Positions 8,885-17,948 of a DNA stretch of 64,000 bases are shown here, in pieces. This stretch comes from Azomonas agilis (GTDB lineage: Bacteria; Pseudomonadota; Gammaproteobacteria; Pseudomonadales; Pseudomonadaceae). Within the stretch, counting starts at the first letter, position 1; every line of letters begins with the position of its first letter. The stretch spans positions 124,001 through 188,000 of the forward strand of contig NZ_VLKG01000007.1 in NCBI RefSeq assembly GCF_007830255.1. The letters run 5' to 3'. The notes under the pieces are model-generated. The model had not been told where the DNA came from and did no database searches. It saw only the letters and a list, made by a program, of their open reading frames with translations. A program made the translations under genes and the position numbers.

Positions 8885-10036
8885 ATGAGTCTGGATATTT
8901 TTTGGTTCCTGCCCACCTCAGGCGACACGCGCTACCTCGGAAAATCCTCTTCGGGGCGACCCGCGACCAACGAATACATGCGCCAAATTGCGGTGACTGC
9001 GGAAAACTTGGGCTACGACGGCCTGCTGATTCCCACTGGCAGCAGTTGCTTAGATCCTTGGATCACCGCCGCCAGTTTAGTGCCGGTGACGCAGCGGATT
9101 AAATTATTGGTGGCTCTGCGTACCACCATCAGCGGCCCCACTGCCGTGGCGCGTCAAGCGGCTACCTTGGATCAGGCGTTAAAAGGCCGCTTGCTGCTGA
9201 ACGTGGTTCCCGGTGGAGATGCCACTGAGTTTGCTGCCGAAGGTGTGTTTTTAGACCACGATCAGCGCTATGAACTGGCCGATGAGTTTTTAACCGTCTG
9301 GCGCTCCCTGTTTAAAGGCGAGCCGGTGGATTTCAAAGGGGAATACGTGCACGTGGAAGGGGCAAAAAATTACCTTCCCGCCGTGCAAAGTCCTTATCCG
9401 CCGCTGTATTTCGGCGGTTCTTCCCCAGTGGCCCACGAATTGGCGGCCAAGCATGTGGATGCCTATTTGACCTGGGGCGAGCCCCCAGCGGCGGTGGCGG
9501 AAAAAATCGCCGATGTACGCCAACGCGCGGCTAAGTACGGGCGCACGGTGCGCTTTGGCGTGCGTCTGCATGTGATCGTGCGCGAAACCAACGAAGAGGC
9601 GTGGGCCGCAGCGGATCGCCTGATCAGCCATCTGGACGATGACACCATTGCCAAGGCTCAAGCCAACTACGCCAGTATGGATTCGGAAGGCCAACGCCGC
9701 ATGACCGCCCTGCACGGTGGCCAGCGCGATAAGCTGGAAGTCAGCCCCAACCTGTGGGCCGGTGTTGGTCTGGTGCGCGGCGGGGCCGGAACCGCTCTGG
9801 TGGGCGACCCTGAAACCGTAGCCGCACGTTTGAAAGAATATGCTGATTTGGGCGTGGACAGCTTTGTGCTCTCCGGTTATCCGCATCTGGAAGAGGCGGT
9901 GCGCTTTGCCGAATTGGTGTTCCCACTGTTGCCGGGTAAAAAGCCCATCACCTTGGCCGATCAGGTATTGACTGGCGGAGCCTTTGACGTGCGTGCTACC
10001 CACGAAGAAGACAAGGCCGCAGGAGCTGCCGCATGA
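8885..10036 (+). CDS. ssuD: FMNH2-dependent alkanesulfonate monooxygenase
   Basis: 383-residue SsuD of the bacterial luciferase-like superfamily. It cleaves C1-C10 alkanesulfonates to the aldehyde and sulfite using reduced FMN and oxygen. Family segments: [19 protein letters not shown] at the N-terminus, [13 protein letters not shown] (the Cys equals C54 of E. coli SsuD), then [15 protein letters not shown] and [11 protein letters not shown], with YFGGSSPVA later. ATG 8885 has GGGAGA upstream; the ORF extension from 8864 is discarded. The flavin reductase partner (SsuE) is not in the window. It overlaps the next gene by 4 nt, so ssuD, the amidohydrolase-like gene, the thiol dioxygenase and the rhodanese form one unit. 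Confidence 0.95.
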   Translation: MSLDIFWFLPTSGDTRYLGKSSSGRPATNEYMRQIAVTAENLGYDGLLIPTGSSCLDPWITAASLVPVTQRIKLLVALRTTISGPTAVARQAATLDQALKGRLLLNVVPGGDATEFAAEGVFLDHDQRYELADEFLTVWRSLFKGEPVDFKGEYVHVEGAKNYLPAVQSPYPPLYFGGSSPVAHELAAKHVDAYLTWGEPPAAVAEKIADVRQRAAKYGRTVRFGVRLHVIVRETNEEAWAAADRLISHLDDDTIAKAQANYASMDSEGQRRMTALHGGQRDKLEVSPNLWAGVGLVRGGAGTALVGDPETVAARLKEYADLGVDSFVLSGYPHLEEAVRFAELVFPLLPGKKPITLADQVLTGGAFDVRATHEEDKAAGAAA

Positions 10037-10878
10037 AGGTCATTGACCTGCGCTGTCGTCCGGCCTATCTGCACGACTTTTTTGGCGCGACTCCAGGCAC
10101 AGCGGAGTACGCCACCGCTCGCTGGCTGAATCGACGGGTGGGGACGCGGGGTGATGATCAGCACTTTGCCCGCTCCCTAACCCCAGAAGGTTTTTTGGCT
10201 GAGGTGCGGGAAGCCGGCCTCAGCAAAGCCGTGGTGGTGGGGCGGCACACACCGAGCCAGCATCTGCCCAATGATCAGATCCATCAGATTGTGCATGGCC
10301 AACAGGAGTTGCTTGGGATTGGCAGCGTTGAGCCGGTATTGCAAGGCCTCGACGGCGCGATTGCTGAGGCTGATCGCGCCATTGATCAGTTGGGATTATC
10401 AGGTATTGATCTGGAGCCCGGTTTTGCCGAGCCCGCCCGTCATCCGGATGATCCGCTGTATTTCCCACTGTACGAGCATTTGCAGGCGCGCAAGATTCCG
10501 CTGTTTTTGATGTCTGGCCCCACCACGCCTGATCCGAGCTTTAACGATCCCAGACGCTTGGCAGCAGTGGCGCGGGCTTTTCCACAGTTGCGGATTGTTG
10601 TCTATCACGGTTATTGGCCGCAGGTGCAGGAGGCGTTGGGCGTGGCTTTCCGCTACGAAAACATCTCTCTGGTGCCGGATATGTATTTATTTTTGCCGGG
10701 CAGTGAAGCCTTTGTCAGCGCTGCCAATGGCTTTTTGGCCGATCAACTGCTGTTTGGTTCGTCCTATACCTTCCGTCCGATCCGCCAGTCGATCGAAGAT
10801 TTTTTAGCCTTGGGCTTTAACGAGTTGGTACTGGACAAAGTGTTATACGGTAACGCGGCCCGCCTGTTTGGGCTGTAG
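10033..10878 (+). CDS. Amidohydrolase-2-like TIM-barrel protein lacking most metal ligands
   Basis: 281-residue protein with the layout of the COG2159 / amidohydrolase-2 family. Starting at ATG 10033, overlapping ssuD by 4 nt. The family normally opens with D-x-H-x-H; here it reads IDLRCRP, so both His are Arg (R7, R9). The strand-5 His position is Met (LFLMSG, M160) and the strand-8 Asp is Ser (FGSSYTF, S244). Only H192 (VVYHGY) of the usual metal set remains. It is unlikely to be a normal metallohydrolase. Its place between ssuD and a thiol dioxygenase suggests a role in handling desulfonation products or binding a sulfur ligand (inference). Confidence 0.8.
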   Translation: MKVIDLRCRPAYLHDFFGATPGTAEYATARWLNRRVGTRGDDQHFARSLTPEGFLAEVREAGLSKAVVVGRHTPSQHLPNDQIHQIVHGQQELLGIGSVEPVLQGLDGAIAEADRAIDQLGLSGIDLEPGFAEPARHPDDPLYFPLYEHLQARKIPLFLMSGPTTPDPSFNDPRRLAAVARAFPQLRIVVYHGYWPQVQEALGVAFRYENISLVPDMYLFLPGSEAFVSAANGFLADQLLFGSSYTFRPIRQSIEDFLALGFNELVLDKVLYGNAARLFGL

Positions 10879-10904
10879 CGATCTGAATCTATTGAGGATT
10901 GATG

Positions 10905-11507
10905 ATGAGCACTCCGCGCCTTGAACGTCTGCGGGATTTTGTCCGTGGACTGTCTTCTGTGATTGAACAGCATCCCGGCGATGAAGCAGCGGTATTAAAG
11001 GCCGGAAAGCCTCTGCTGCATGAGCTGGTCAAACAGGATGACTGGTTGCCCGAAGCCTTTGCCCAACCCCATCCTGAGCACTATCAGCAATACCTGCTGC
11101 ATGCCGATGCTCAGTCGCGCTTTTCGGTGGTGGCCTTTGTATGGGGGCCGGGTCAGTGCACGCCGGTTCATGACCACCGGGTCTGGGGCATGATTGGCAT
11201 GCTACGCGGCAAAGAGCTGGCGCAAAACTTCGCCCTAACTCCGAAAGGTCTGCAAGCCGAAGGCGCTCCCGCCACGCTGGAGCCGGGACAGGTGGAAGCA
11301 GTTTCCCCCACCATCGGTGATATTCATCAGGTGGCCAACGCCTACCCAGATCAGGTGTCCATCAGCATCCATGTGTACGGCGGCAACATTGGGGCGGTGA
11401 AGCGAGCGGTATTCCAGCTCGATGGCACTGAAAAACAGTTTATCTCCGGCTATTCCAATGACGTACTGCCCAACATTTGGGATCTGTCCCGCGAGGTGAG
11501 CGCATGA
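10905..11507 (+). CDS. Cysteine dioxygenase-type I family thiol dioxygenase (cupin)
   Basis: 200-residue non-haem iron cupin of the cysteine dioxygenase / 3-mercaptopropionate dioxygenase family, which oxidises a thiol to a sulfinate. The three iron-binding His are visible: H89 and H91 in TPVHDHRVWG and H141 in GDIHQVAN. Start: GAGG (10894-10897) lies 7 nt before ATG 10905; an ATG at 10902 is also possible. It overlaps the rhodanese gene by 4 nt. Whether the substrate is cysteine, mercaptopropionate or another thiol cannot be decided by eye. Confidence 0.9.
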   Translation: MSTPRLERLRDFVRGLSSVIEQHPGDEAAVLKAGKPLLHELVKQDDWLPEAFAQPHPEHYQQYLLHADAQSRFSVVAFVWGPGQCTPVHDHRVWGMIGMLRGKELAQNFALTPKGLQAEGAPATLEPGQVEAVSPTIGDIHQVANAYPDQVSISIHVYGGNIGAVKRAVFQLDGTEKQFISGYSNDVLPNIWDLSREVSA

Positions 11508-13087
11508 GCCGTCTGCCCAGCCGTAGCTTTGCTGAAATCAAAAAAGCCCTCTTGGCCAAAGAAGAAGTGGCTCTGGTGGATGTACGCGAAGAAGCGCCCT
11601 TTGCCGAAAGCCATCCGCTGTTTGCCGTCAATATTTCCCTATCACGCTTGGATATTGAGGTTTATGCGCGCATCCCACGCCGAGATACCGCCATTACGGT
11701 GTACGACAACGGTGAAGGTCTAGCCCAGCGTGCCGCTGAACGTTTGTTGCAACTGGGCTATACAGATGTAGCTCTGTTGGAAGGCGGCTTAGAGGGTTGG
11801 CGTAACGCCGGGGGTGAGCTGTTTATCGACGTGAATGTGCCCAGCAAAGCCTTTGGTGAGCTGGTGGAAAGTGAGCGCCACACGCCCTCTCTAGCTGCCG
11901 AGGAAGTCAAAGCCCTGCTAGATGCCAAAGCCGATGTGGTGGTATTGGATGCCCGCCGTTTCGACGAATACCAAACCATGAGCATTCCCAGTGGCATCAG
12001 CGTACCGGGCGCGGAATTGGTGTTACGGGTTAGAGCCTTAGCGCCGAACCCAAAAACCCAAGTCATCGTCAACTGTGCCGGTCGGACGCGCAGCATCATC
12101 GGTACTCAATCGCTGGTGAATGCGGGCATTCCTAACCCCGTGGCCGCACTGCGTAATGGCACCATCGGTTGGACGTTGGCTGGCCAAAAGCTGGAGCAAG
12201 GTCAGTCGCGCCGTTTTACCGAGGTGACGGCGGAGCAACAACAGATCGCCGCTCAGTCGGCCCGTGCGGTGGCGGATAAAGCCGGAGTGGGACGCGCCAC
12301 CTTGGAGCAGCTCAGCCAATGGCAAGCTGAACCCAAGCGCACCACCTACCTGTTTGACGTGCGCACGCCTGAAGAATACGAAGCCGGTCATCTGCCCGGT
12401 GCGCGCTCGGTGCCCGGTGGCCAGTTGGTACAGGAAACCGACCATGTAGCCAGCGTGCGCGGTGCCCGCATTGTGTTGGCTGATACTGAGGGCGTGCGCG
12501 CCAATATGAGCGCTTCCTGGCTGGCTCAGATGGGTTGGGAGGTTTGGGTTCTGGATGGCCTTAGCTCAGCTCAGTTAACCGAGCAGGGCCCTTGGTCGAT
12601 TCCAGTGCCTCTAGCGCCTTCCAGCATTGATATCAGCCTCAGTACCTTGCAAGGCTGGTTGGCTGAAGGCAACACCCAAGTATTGGATTTCACTACCAGC
12701 GCCAATTACGTTAAACAGCATATTCCCGGTGCTTGGTGGGTATTGGGGGCGCAATTGGCCGCCGCTTTGGAAGTCATTCCTCCCGCCGAGCGCTATGTGC
12801 TGACCTGCGGCAGCAGCCTGTTGGCCCGTTATGCGGTGGAAGAAGTGCGCGAGCTGACCGGAAAACCCATCTTCGTGTTGGCTGGCGGCACGAGCGCTTG
12901 GCTGAAAGCGGGCTTGCCGGTAGAACAGGGCGAAACCGCTTTAGCGGTGCCGCGTACCGACCGTTATCGCCGTCCTTACGAGGGCACTGATAACCCCCGC
13001 GAGGCCATGCAAGCCTATTTAGATTGGGAGTTTGGATTGATCGCCCAACTAGGCCGCGACGGAACCCACGGCTTTAGGGTGATATGA
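11504..13087 (+). CDS. Four-domain rhodanese (sulfurtransferase)
   Basis: 527-residue cytoplasmic protein with four rhodanese modules, at roughly residues 8-105, 130-230, 265-360 and 378-480. Rhodaneses carry a persulfide on a loop cysteine. Here the loop Cys is present in modules 2 (C191, NCAGRTRS) and 4 (C435, TCGSSLLAR) but replaced in modules 1 (D68, VYDNGEG) and 3 (D327, LADTEG). So inactive and active modules alternate. The C-terminal 50 residues (RYRRPYEGTDNPREAMQAYL) form a short extra tail. The gene overlaps the thiol dioxygenase gene by 4 nt. Multi-domain rhodaneses next to cysteine dioxygenases are known in proteobacteria; a role in persulfide transfer or thiosulfate/sulfite handling is inferred. 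Confidence 0.93.
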   Translation: MSRLPSRSFAEIKKALLAKEEVALVDVREEAPFAESHPLFAVNISLSRLDIEVYARIPRRDTAITVYDNGEGLAQRAAERLLQLGYTDVALLEGGLEGWRNAGGELFIDVNVPSKAFGELVESERHTPSLAAEEVKALLDAKADVVVLDARRFDEYQTMSIPSGISVPGAELVLRVRALAPNPKTQVIVNCAGRTRSIIGTQSLVNAGIPNPVAALRNGTIGWTLAGQKLEQGQSRRFTEVTAEQQQIAAQSARAVADKAGVGRATLEQLSQWQAEPKRTTYLFDVRTPEEYEAGHLPGARSVPGGQLVQETDHVASVRGARIVLADTEGVRANMSASWLAQMGWEVWVLDGLSSAQLTEQGPWSIPVPLAPSSIDISLSTLQGWLAEGNTQVLDFTTSANYVKQHIPGAWWVLGAQLAAALEVIPPAERYVLTCGSSLLARYAVEEVRELTGKPIFVLAGGTSAWLKAGLPVEQGETALAVPRTDRYRRPYEGTDNPREAMQAYLDWEFGLIAQLGRDGTHGFRVI

Positions 13088-13218
13088 CCTCCGAAGAATG
13101 ATTTGCTTATAACTTTTGATAGGGTGTGGTGCTAGAACAGGTTTAGCGATTTAGAAATATTATGTTGCGTTATTTTGTCACGGTATGTAATGGTTTCGTC
13201 ATAACTCTGTGAACGTCC

Positions 13219-14517
13219 GTGAGCATTGCTGTGAACGCTAAACCTGATGAGTCCCCTATAAGTATCTACCGTTATCCCGGCTTTCTACCCTTTATTGCAG
13301 CACGTTTGATGAGTGTCTGTGCCCTGCAAATCCAGGCAGTGGTGGTGGCGTGGCAAGTCTATGACATGACCCGCGACCCACTGTCCTTGGCCTTTGTGGG
13401 GCTGGCGCAGTTTATCCCTATGCTGTTGCTGCTGTTACCGGCGGGGGATTTACTGGATCGCTACGACCGCAAACTGATCTTGGCCCTCAGTTGGCTGGTC
13501 GAGGGTGCGTGCAGTGCCGCTTTGCTGATCCTATCGTTGCAAAGTACCCCCTCCATTGAGGTTATTTACGCGGTGCTAGCTGTGTTTGGTTGCGCCCGAG
13601 CTTTTACTGGGCCGGCTCAATCCAGTTTGTTGCCTCAAGTAGTGCCCCGTGAGCGTTTAGCCGCCGCCATTGCGGCTAATAGCATGCTGGTGCGGGGAGC
13701 CACCATTACCGGGCCTTTATTGGGCGGTGCCCTCTATGCGTGGGGCGGCGGTGTACTGACCTATGGGCTGTGCATGCTGGGCTTTGCATTGGGCTTTGTG
13801 CTCTTGGCGTGGGTTCCGGTACGGCCTGCAGAGGCTCCTGCGGGGCCGGTTAGCACTTCGCCTTGGATACGTTTTACCGCTGGGATTGAGTTTATTCGCT
13901 CACGTCCCATCGTATTAGGCAGTATTTCGTTGGATCTATTTGCGGTATTGCTGGGCGGTGTAGTGGCTTTGTTGCCGATCTACGCGCAGGAGATTCTTAA
14001 CGTCGGCCCCACCGGATTAGGTGCTTTACGCAGTGCGATGGCCATCGGTGAGGTGGGCATGGGGCTGTATTTAAGCCTGTATCCCTTCAATAAAAATGTG
14101 GGGCGGGTGCTATTTGCTTCGGTGGCCGTGTTCGGCGTGGCGAACTTGGTGTTTTCCTTATCGACGCTGTTCTGGGTGTCTTGGTTTGCCCTGTTGGTGG
14201 CGGGGGCGGCGGATATGGTCAGCATGTACATCCGTTCTTCGCTGGTGCAGTTCTCCACCCCAGACGATATGCGAGGCCGCGTCAATGCGGTGAATATGCT
14301 GTTTATTGGTTCTTCCAACGAGCTGGGCGAGTTCCGCGCCGGCAGCAGCGCTGCTTTAGTGGGCGTTGTACCCGCAGCAGTATTGGGCAGCTTGTGTACC
14401 CTAGGCGTGGTGGGTGTCTGGATGCGTCACTTTGTGGATTTGCGCGAGGTGAAGCGCTTTGAGGAGGCGACGACCGTGCGAGAAGAGCCGATCGCGACTC
14501 AGGGGAAATTAGCTTAA
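13219..14517 (+). CDS. MFS transporter, EntS-like (MFS_3 group)
   Basis: 432-residue major facilitator with about 10-12 hydrophobic helices and the loop motif GDLLDRYDRK between helices 2 and 3. The sequence is closest in style to the EntS/MFS_3 exporters (FGCARAFTGPAQSSLLPQVVP). It starts with GTG at 13219; there is no good ribosome site and GTG 13231 is an alternative. It lies 131 nt after the rhodanese gene across an AT-rich gap, so it may have its own promoter. It could export sulfite, a toxic product, or a siderophore; nothing in the sequence decides. It converges on a minus-strand operon. Confidence 0.85.
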   Translation: MSIAVNAKPDESPISIYRYPGFLPFIAARLMSVCALQIQAVVVAWQVYDMTRDPLSLAFVGLAQFIPMLLLLLPAGDLLDRYDRKLILALSWLVEGACSAALLILSLQSTPSIEVIYAVLAVFGCARAFTGPAQSSLLPQVVPRERLAAAIAANSMLVRGATITGPLLGGALYAWGGGVLTYGLCMLGFALGFVLLAWVPVRPAEAPAGPVSTSPWIRFTAGIEFIRSRPIVLGSISLDLFAVLLGGVVALLPIYAQEILNVGPTGLGALRSAMAIGEVGMGLYLSLYPFNKNVGRVLFASVAVFGVANLVFSLSTLFWVSWFALLVAGAADMVSMYIRSSLVQFSTPDDMRGRVNAVNMLFIGSSNELGEFRAGSSAALVGVVPAAVLGSLCTLGVVGVWMRHFVDLREVKRFEEATTVREEPIATQGKLA

Positions 14518-14537
14518 CGGGTGCGATGGAATCTTGA

Positions 14538-14565
14538 GGCTCCTGCCAAGATTTAGACAGGAGCC
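14538..14565. terminator. Bidirectional terminator hairpin between convergent genes
   Basis: GGCTCCTG / CAGGAGCC, an 8-bp perfect stem with a 12-nt loop, between the MFS gene and the minus-strand TctC gene. Confidence 0.7.
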
Positions 14566-14578
14566 CCAACATTATCCC

Positions 14579-15544
14579 TTACTTCTTAGCGTCTTCAGCA
14601 GACAGCTCAGTGAACAGGGTTTGGATTTCAGCGTAGGCCGCTTTCGCCTGCTCTGGCGTGTGGTACGCAGGTAAAATACCTAACTTCTGCATATCTTTTT
14701 GGAAAGCAGGACTAGCCGTTACGGTGCGGGCCACTTCGTCCCAGCGGTTGATCACTTCTTGTGGCGTGTTCTCGCTGAAGAACAGTGACCACTTATAGGC
14801 CGGGAAGGTGAAGTCCACGCCTTGCTCTTTATAGGTAGGAACCTCAGCCGCGTTGTTTGCGCGGGTAGCGCCGGCTTGACCTAAGAGCACGAAGTCACCG
14901 GACTTGATGTAGTCCTGAGCGCCGAAATACACCCGAGGCATCAGATCCACAAAGCCGCTGAGCAGTGCTGTTACCTTGGCCGAGTCACCGCCCACATCAA
15001 TCAGATTGAACTTGATGCCTTGCTCTTGTTGCAGCTTGAGCAGCATAAAATAGGTGACACCACCAAACTCGGTGGCGGCTTTAAGGCGACCAGGCTCCGC
15101 TTTGGTTTTAGCGATCAAATCCTGAATGGTCTTAATGCTGGACTTGCTGGATACGAACAGCCCCATCGAAGGATCTTCAGCAATCATGGGGCCGGGTTTA
15201 AAGGCATCGTAGGAGTAGGGCGCCACCTTGGTTAGATAGGTGGTGATCAGACCCTGATGGGTATAGAGCACCTTGTAGCCGTCGGATTTATCCTCGCGTA
15301 CCGTGCGTGAACCGTTGTAACCCGCTGCACCATTGATGTTCACAATAACTACGGGCTTACCCAGCAGTTTTTGCGCGTGCTTGGCAAAGGTACGAGCACT
15401 GAGGTCAGTACCACCACCGGCTCCCACCGGAACAATCAATTCAATGGCTTTGGTTGGGTAGTCTGCGGCCTGTACCGTCAGCATACTTTGAAAAGCCAAT
15501 CCGAGAAGTGCTAAGGAGCTGAGTAGCAGGGTTTTCTTTTGCAT
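14579..15544 (-). CDS. TctC-family periplasmic receptor of tripartite tricarboxylate transporter
   Basis: 321-residue receptor of the TctC/Bug family, which delivers a carboxylate to the TctA/TctB membrane pair. Signal peptide 1-26 (ends TVQA), then the family opening YPTKAIELIVPVGAGGGTD. ATG 15544 has AAGGATGAAGG upstream; the 13-codon longer frame is discarded. Third gene of tctB-tctA-tctC. The long insertion-free length is normal. Ligand unknown; its position beside a galactarate pathway suggests an aldarate or a related acid (inference). Confidence 0.92.
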   Translation of the reverse strand: MQKKTLLLSSLALLGLAFQSMLTVQAADYPTKAIELIVPVGAGGGTDLSARTFAKHAQKLLGKPVVIVNINGAAGYNGSRTVREDKSDGYKVLYTHQGLITTYLTKVAPYSYDAFKPGPMIAEDPSMGLFVSSKSSIKTIQDLIAKTKAEPGRLKAATEFGGVTYFMLLKLQQEQGIKFNLIDVGGDSAKVTALLSGFVDLMPRVYFGAQDYIKSGDFVLLGQAGATRANNAAEVPTYKEQGVDFTFPAYKWSLFFSENTPQEVINRWDEVARTVTASPAFQKDMQKLGILPAYHTPEQAKAAYAEIQTLFTELSAEDAKK

Positions 15545-15613
15545 GGAGCCTTCATCCTTCTTGTTATATGTGCAGCAAATCACACCCGTCCCTGAATGAG
15601 ACGGGCATGGAAT

Positions 15614-17125
15614 TTAAGCCGGTTTTAGGGCTGTAGAACGGCGATGCTGGGTATAGGCACTGAACAAAGGAACCACTAGAGCCAGAACCGCAACGACCAA
15701 GAATGTCAGCGCAATGGGGCGTTCCAAGAACCCTAGGAAGTTGCCTTCAGTGAGCATCAAGCCGCGACGCAGGTTGGTTTCAACCAGTGGGCCCAAGATA
15801 AAACCCAAGATTGCCGGCGCAATGGGCAGGCCCCCTTTAACCATCAGATAACCGATGACTCCGAACAGCAGAATGCACCAGACGTTGAATACCTGACTGT
15901 TGACCGAAAAGGCACCTACGGTACAGAGCACGATGATGACCGGCATCAGTAGGTATTTCGGGATTTTCAGCAGTTTGACGTAGATACGCAGGCCGAAGAA
16001 TTCCAACATCAACATGATGACGTTAGCGACTAAGCAGGCGGCGAAGATGCCGTATACAAAGTCAGCGTTGGTTTTAAACAGCAATGGGCCGGGGGTTAAA
16101 CCGTGAATCATAAAGCCGCCCAGCATCATGGCGGTTACACCATCGCCCGGAATACCCAAGGCCAGCAGGGGAACCAACGCGCCGCCGATGGTTGCATTAT
16201 TTGCGGTTTCTGAGGCGACGATGCCGTCAGGAATGCCGGTGCCGAATTTTTCGGGGTGTTTAGACTGCTTTTTAGCCGCGATGTAAGCCAAGATCCCCGA
16301 GGTACTACCACCGATACCGGGCAGGATGCCGATGAAAATACCAATTAGGCTGGAGCGTAGTAGATTCCATTTCTGGGCCAAAAACTCTGCCATGCTAAAG
16401 CCAAAGCCACGGATTTTTTGCAGCGCAATGACCTTGGCATTGCCATCGCTGAGGGTACGTTCTACGCCTTGCAGTACTTCAGTGACGGCAAAGAGTCCGA
16501 TCAACACCGCCAGCAAGTCAAAGCCAGAGCTGAGGGAGTCAATACTCAGGGTGAAGCGGGCAGAGCCATCAATGGGAGCCAAACCAACGGTAGAGAACAT
16601 CAAACCCAGCATCCCACTGAGCAAGCCCTTAATCATGGAGCCCGATGACAGGGCTGCAATCATGGTTAAGGCAAATATACTGACCGCGAAGTATTCAATG
16701 GGGGAAAACTTCAGGGTGAGCTGCGCTAACGGCGGTGCAATAAAAATCAAGGCGATAAAGGACAGCAATCCGCCGAGGAACGAGAACACAATCCCTAGTC
16801 CCAAAGCTTTAGCTGCTTCACCTCTAGCCGCCATAGGTGCGCCATCAAAACAGGTGGAAATTGAAGACGGCGTGCCCGGAATATTGAGCAAAATCGCCGA
16901 GATCAGGCCACCGGAAATAGCTCCGATATACAAAGACACCAGCAGCGTCATACCCGCTTCTGGGCCCATGCTAAAGGTCATCGGCAAAAACAGAGCAATA
17001 GCCATCGCGGCAGAAAGCCCCGGAATAGAGCCGAAAATAATGCCGACTCCCACTCCTAGGAACATCAGTCCCAAGGAAGCAGGCTGGATGACGTTGATAA
17101 AAGCTTGGGCAAATACATCCATCAT
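15614..17125 (-). CDS. tctA: TctA-family large membrane subunit of tripartite tricarboxylate transporter
   Basis: 503-residue integral membrane protein with about 12 helices. It carries the TctA signatures GSIPGLSAAMAIALFLP near the N-terminus and GILPGIGGSTSGILAY in the middle, the two half-repeats of the transporter, with ESANNATIGGALVPLLALG after the second. ATG 17125 has AAGGGGA upstream; ATG 17122 is an alternative. It follows tctB by 14 nt and precedes tctC by 69 nt. Confidence 0.95.
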   Translation of the reverse strand: MMDVFAQAFINVIQPASLGLMFLGVGVGIIFGSIPGLSAAMAIALFLPMTFSMGPEAGMTLLVSLYIGAISGGLISAILLNIPGTPSSISTCFDGAPMAARGEAAKALGLGIVFSFLGGLLSFIALIFIAPPLAQLTLKFSPIEYFAVSIFALTMIAALSSGSMIKGLLSGMLGLMFSTVGLAPIDGSARFTLSIDSLSSGFDLLAVLIGLFAVTEVLQGVERTLSDGNAKVIALQKIRGFGFSMAEFLAQKWNLLRSSLIGIFIGILPGIGGSTSGILAYIAAKKQSKHPEKFGTGIPDGIVASETANNATIGGALVPLLALGIPGDGVTAMMLGGFMIHGLTPGPLLFKTNADFVYGIFAACLVANVIMLMLEFFGLRIYVKLLKIPKYLLMPVIIVLCTVGAFSVNSQVFNVWCILLFGVIGYLMVKGGLPIAPAILGFILGPLVETNLRRGLMLTEGNFLGFLERPIALTFLVVAVLALVVPLFSAYTQHRRSTALKPA

Positions 17126-17139
17126 GATCTGTTTTCCCC

Positions 17140-17661
17140 TTAATCCAGCAGGCCTTGAGGCAGCATCACGTCAAAGATATTGACGAAGAAGCTGTTGATG
17201 GCAATGGCGGCCACAATGGAGGTTAAGGCGTAACGAAACTGAGCCTTGGCATCTCGCCGATCAGCAGGTGCACTGATGTTAAATTGCAGGAATAAATAGG
17301 TCGCAGAGGCCAAGATAAAGCCTACAGGCTCCAGAGCGTAGATATAGGCAAACAATAACGCTACGGTGCCTACTACGGGCAAGTAGCGGGTTTTAGCACT
17401 CAGCTCTTTTGCGGTGTCAGCATCGGATTCAGCAGGCTTTTGGGGTTTAGCCTCCGTCTGGCGCAGGGCTAAGTAACTGCTGGCAATCAGCATCAGACTC
17501 AGTAGGCCGGAAACCAGTGCAATCAAGTGAGGGATAAAATAATTGCCTATATCCCCTGGAATTTCAGATTTTGGGGTCTGAAAAGATAACAAGTAATAAC
17601 CAATAGATCCTGTGAGAAAAATAACTCCCACTATCAGATCCCGATATCTATGTACGTTCAT
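17140..17661 (-). CDS. tctB: TctB-family small membrane subunit of tripartite tricarboxylate transporter
   Basis: 173-residue small subunit with four predicted helices, opening YRDLIVGVIFLTGSIGYYLL. A charged linker (residues about 75-95, rich in Glu, Ala and Lys) separates helices 2 and 3. First gene of the tctBAC operon. The ribosome site GGGGAA lies in the 3' side of a small CCCG-ATA-CGGG hairpin just before the ATG, so translation may be modulated by folding (inference). Confidence 0.9.
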   Translation of the reverse strand: MNVHRYRDLIVGVIFLTGSIGYYLLSFQTPKSEIPGDIGNYFIPHLIALVSGLLSLMLIASSYLALRQTEAKPQKPAESDADTAKELSAKTRYLPVVGTVALLFAYIYALEPVGFILASATYLFLQFNISAPADRRDAKAQFRYALTSIVAAIAINSFFVNIFDVMLPQGLLD

Positions 17662-17910
17662 GGTAATTCCCCGTATCGGGTTTTTTATTGTTGATACATC
17701 TAAGAAAGCGAGTTATTGATGTCTTTTTTATCCACCGGAGTAACGAACAAAAGCAAACGTTTTACCACTGGCCTAGATAGTGAGATAAGACATCATATAA
17801 TTGCAACTAACAAGTTAGTCTTAATTCAAATCTGTAAAAGCTTATGTAAGGCGGCGATGAACTAGGGTGCTGCGATCAGCCGCTTCAGCAGCACTATGTC
17901 GGCGAGGGAT

Positions 17911-17948
17911 AGCACTGCCTACTGAAGGGCCTACTGAAGGGCTGTGCT
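17911..17948. terminator. Hairpin with 12-bp tandem duplication after the aldehyde dehydrogenase gene
   Basis: AGCACTGCC (17911-17919) pairs with GGCTGTGCT (17940-17948) with one mismatch. The loop is made of two exact copies of GCCTACTGAAGG (17917-17928 and 17929-17940). It overlaps the aldehyde dehydrogenase stop codon on the minus strand. Confidence 0.5.

Noticed and set aside
9290-10003. 237-codon minus-strand frame over ssuD
   Set aside because: ssuD on the plus strand is unambiguous.
16326-17183. 285-codon plus-strand frame over tctA
   Set aside because: The minus strand is an obvious TctA; the antisense frame is rich in Pro/Ser/Lys without motifs.
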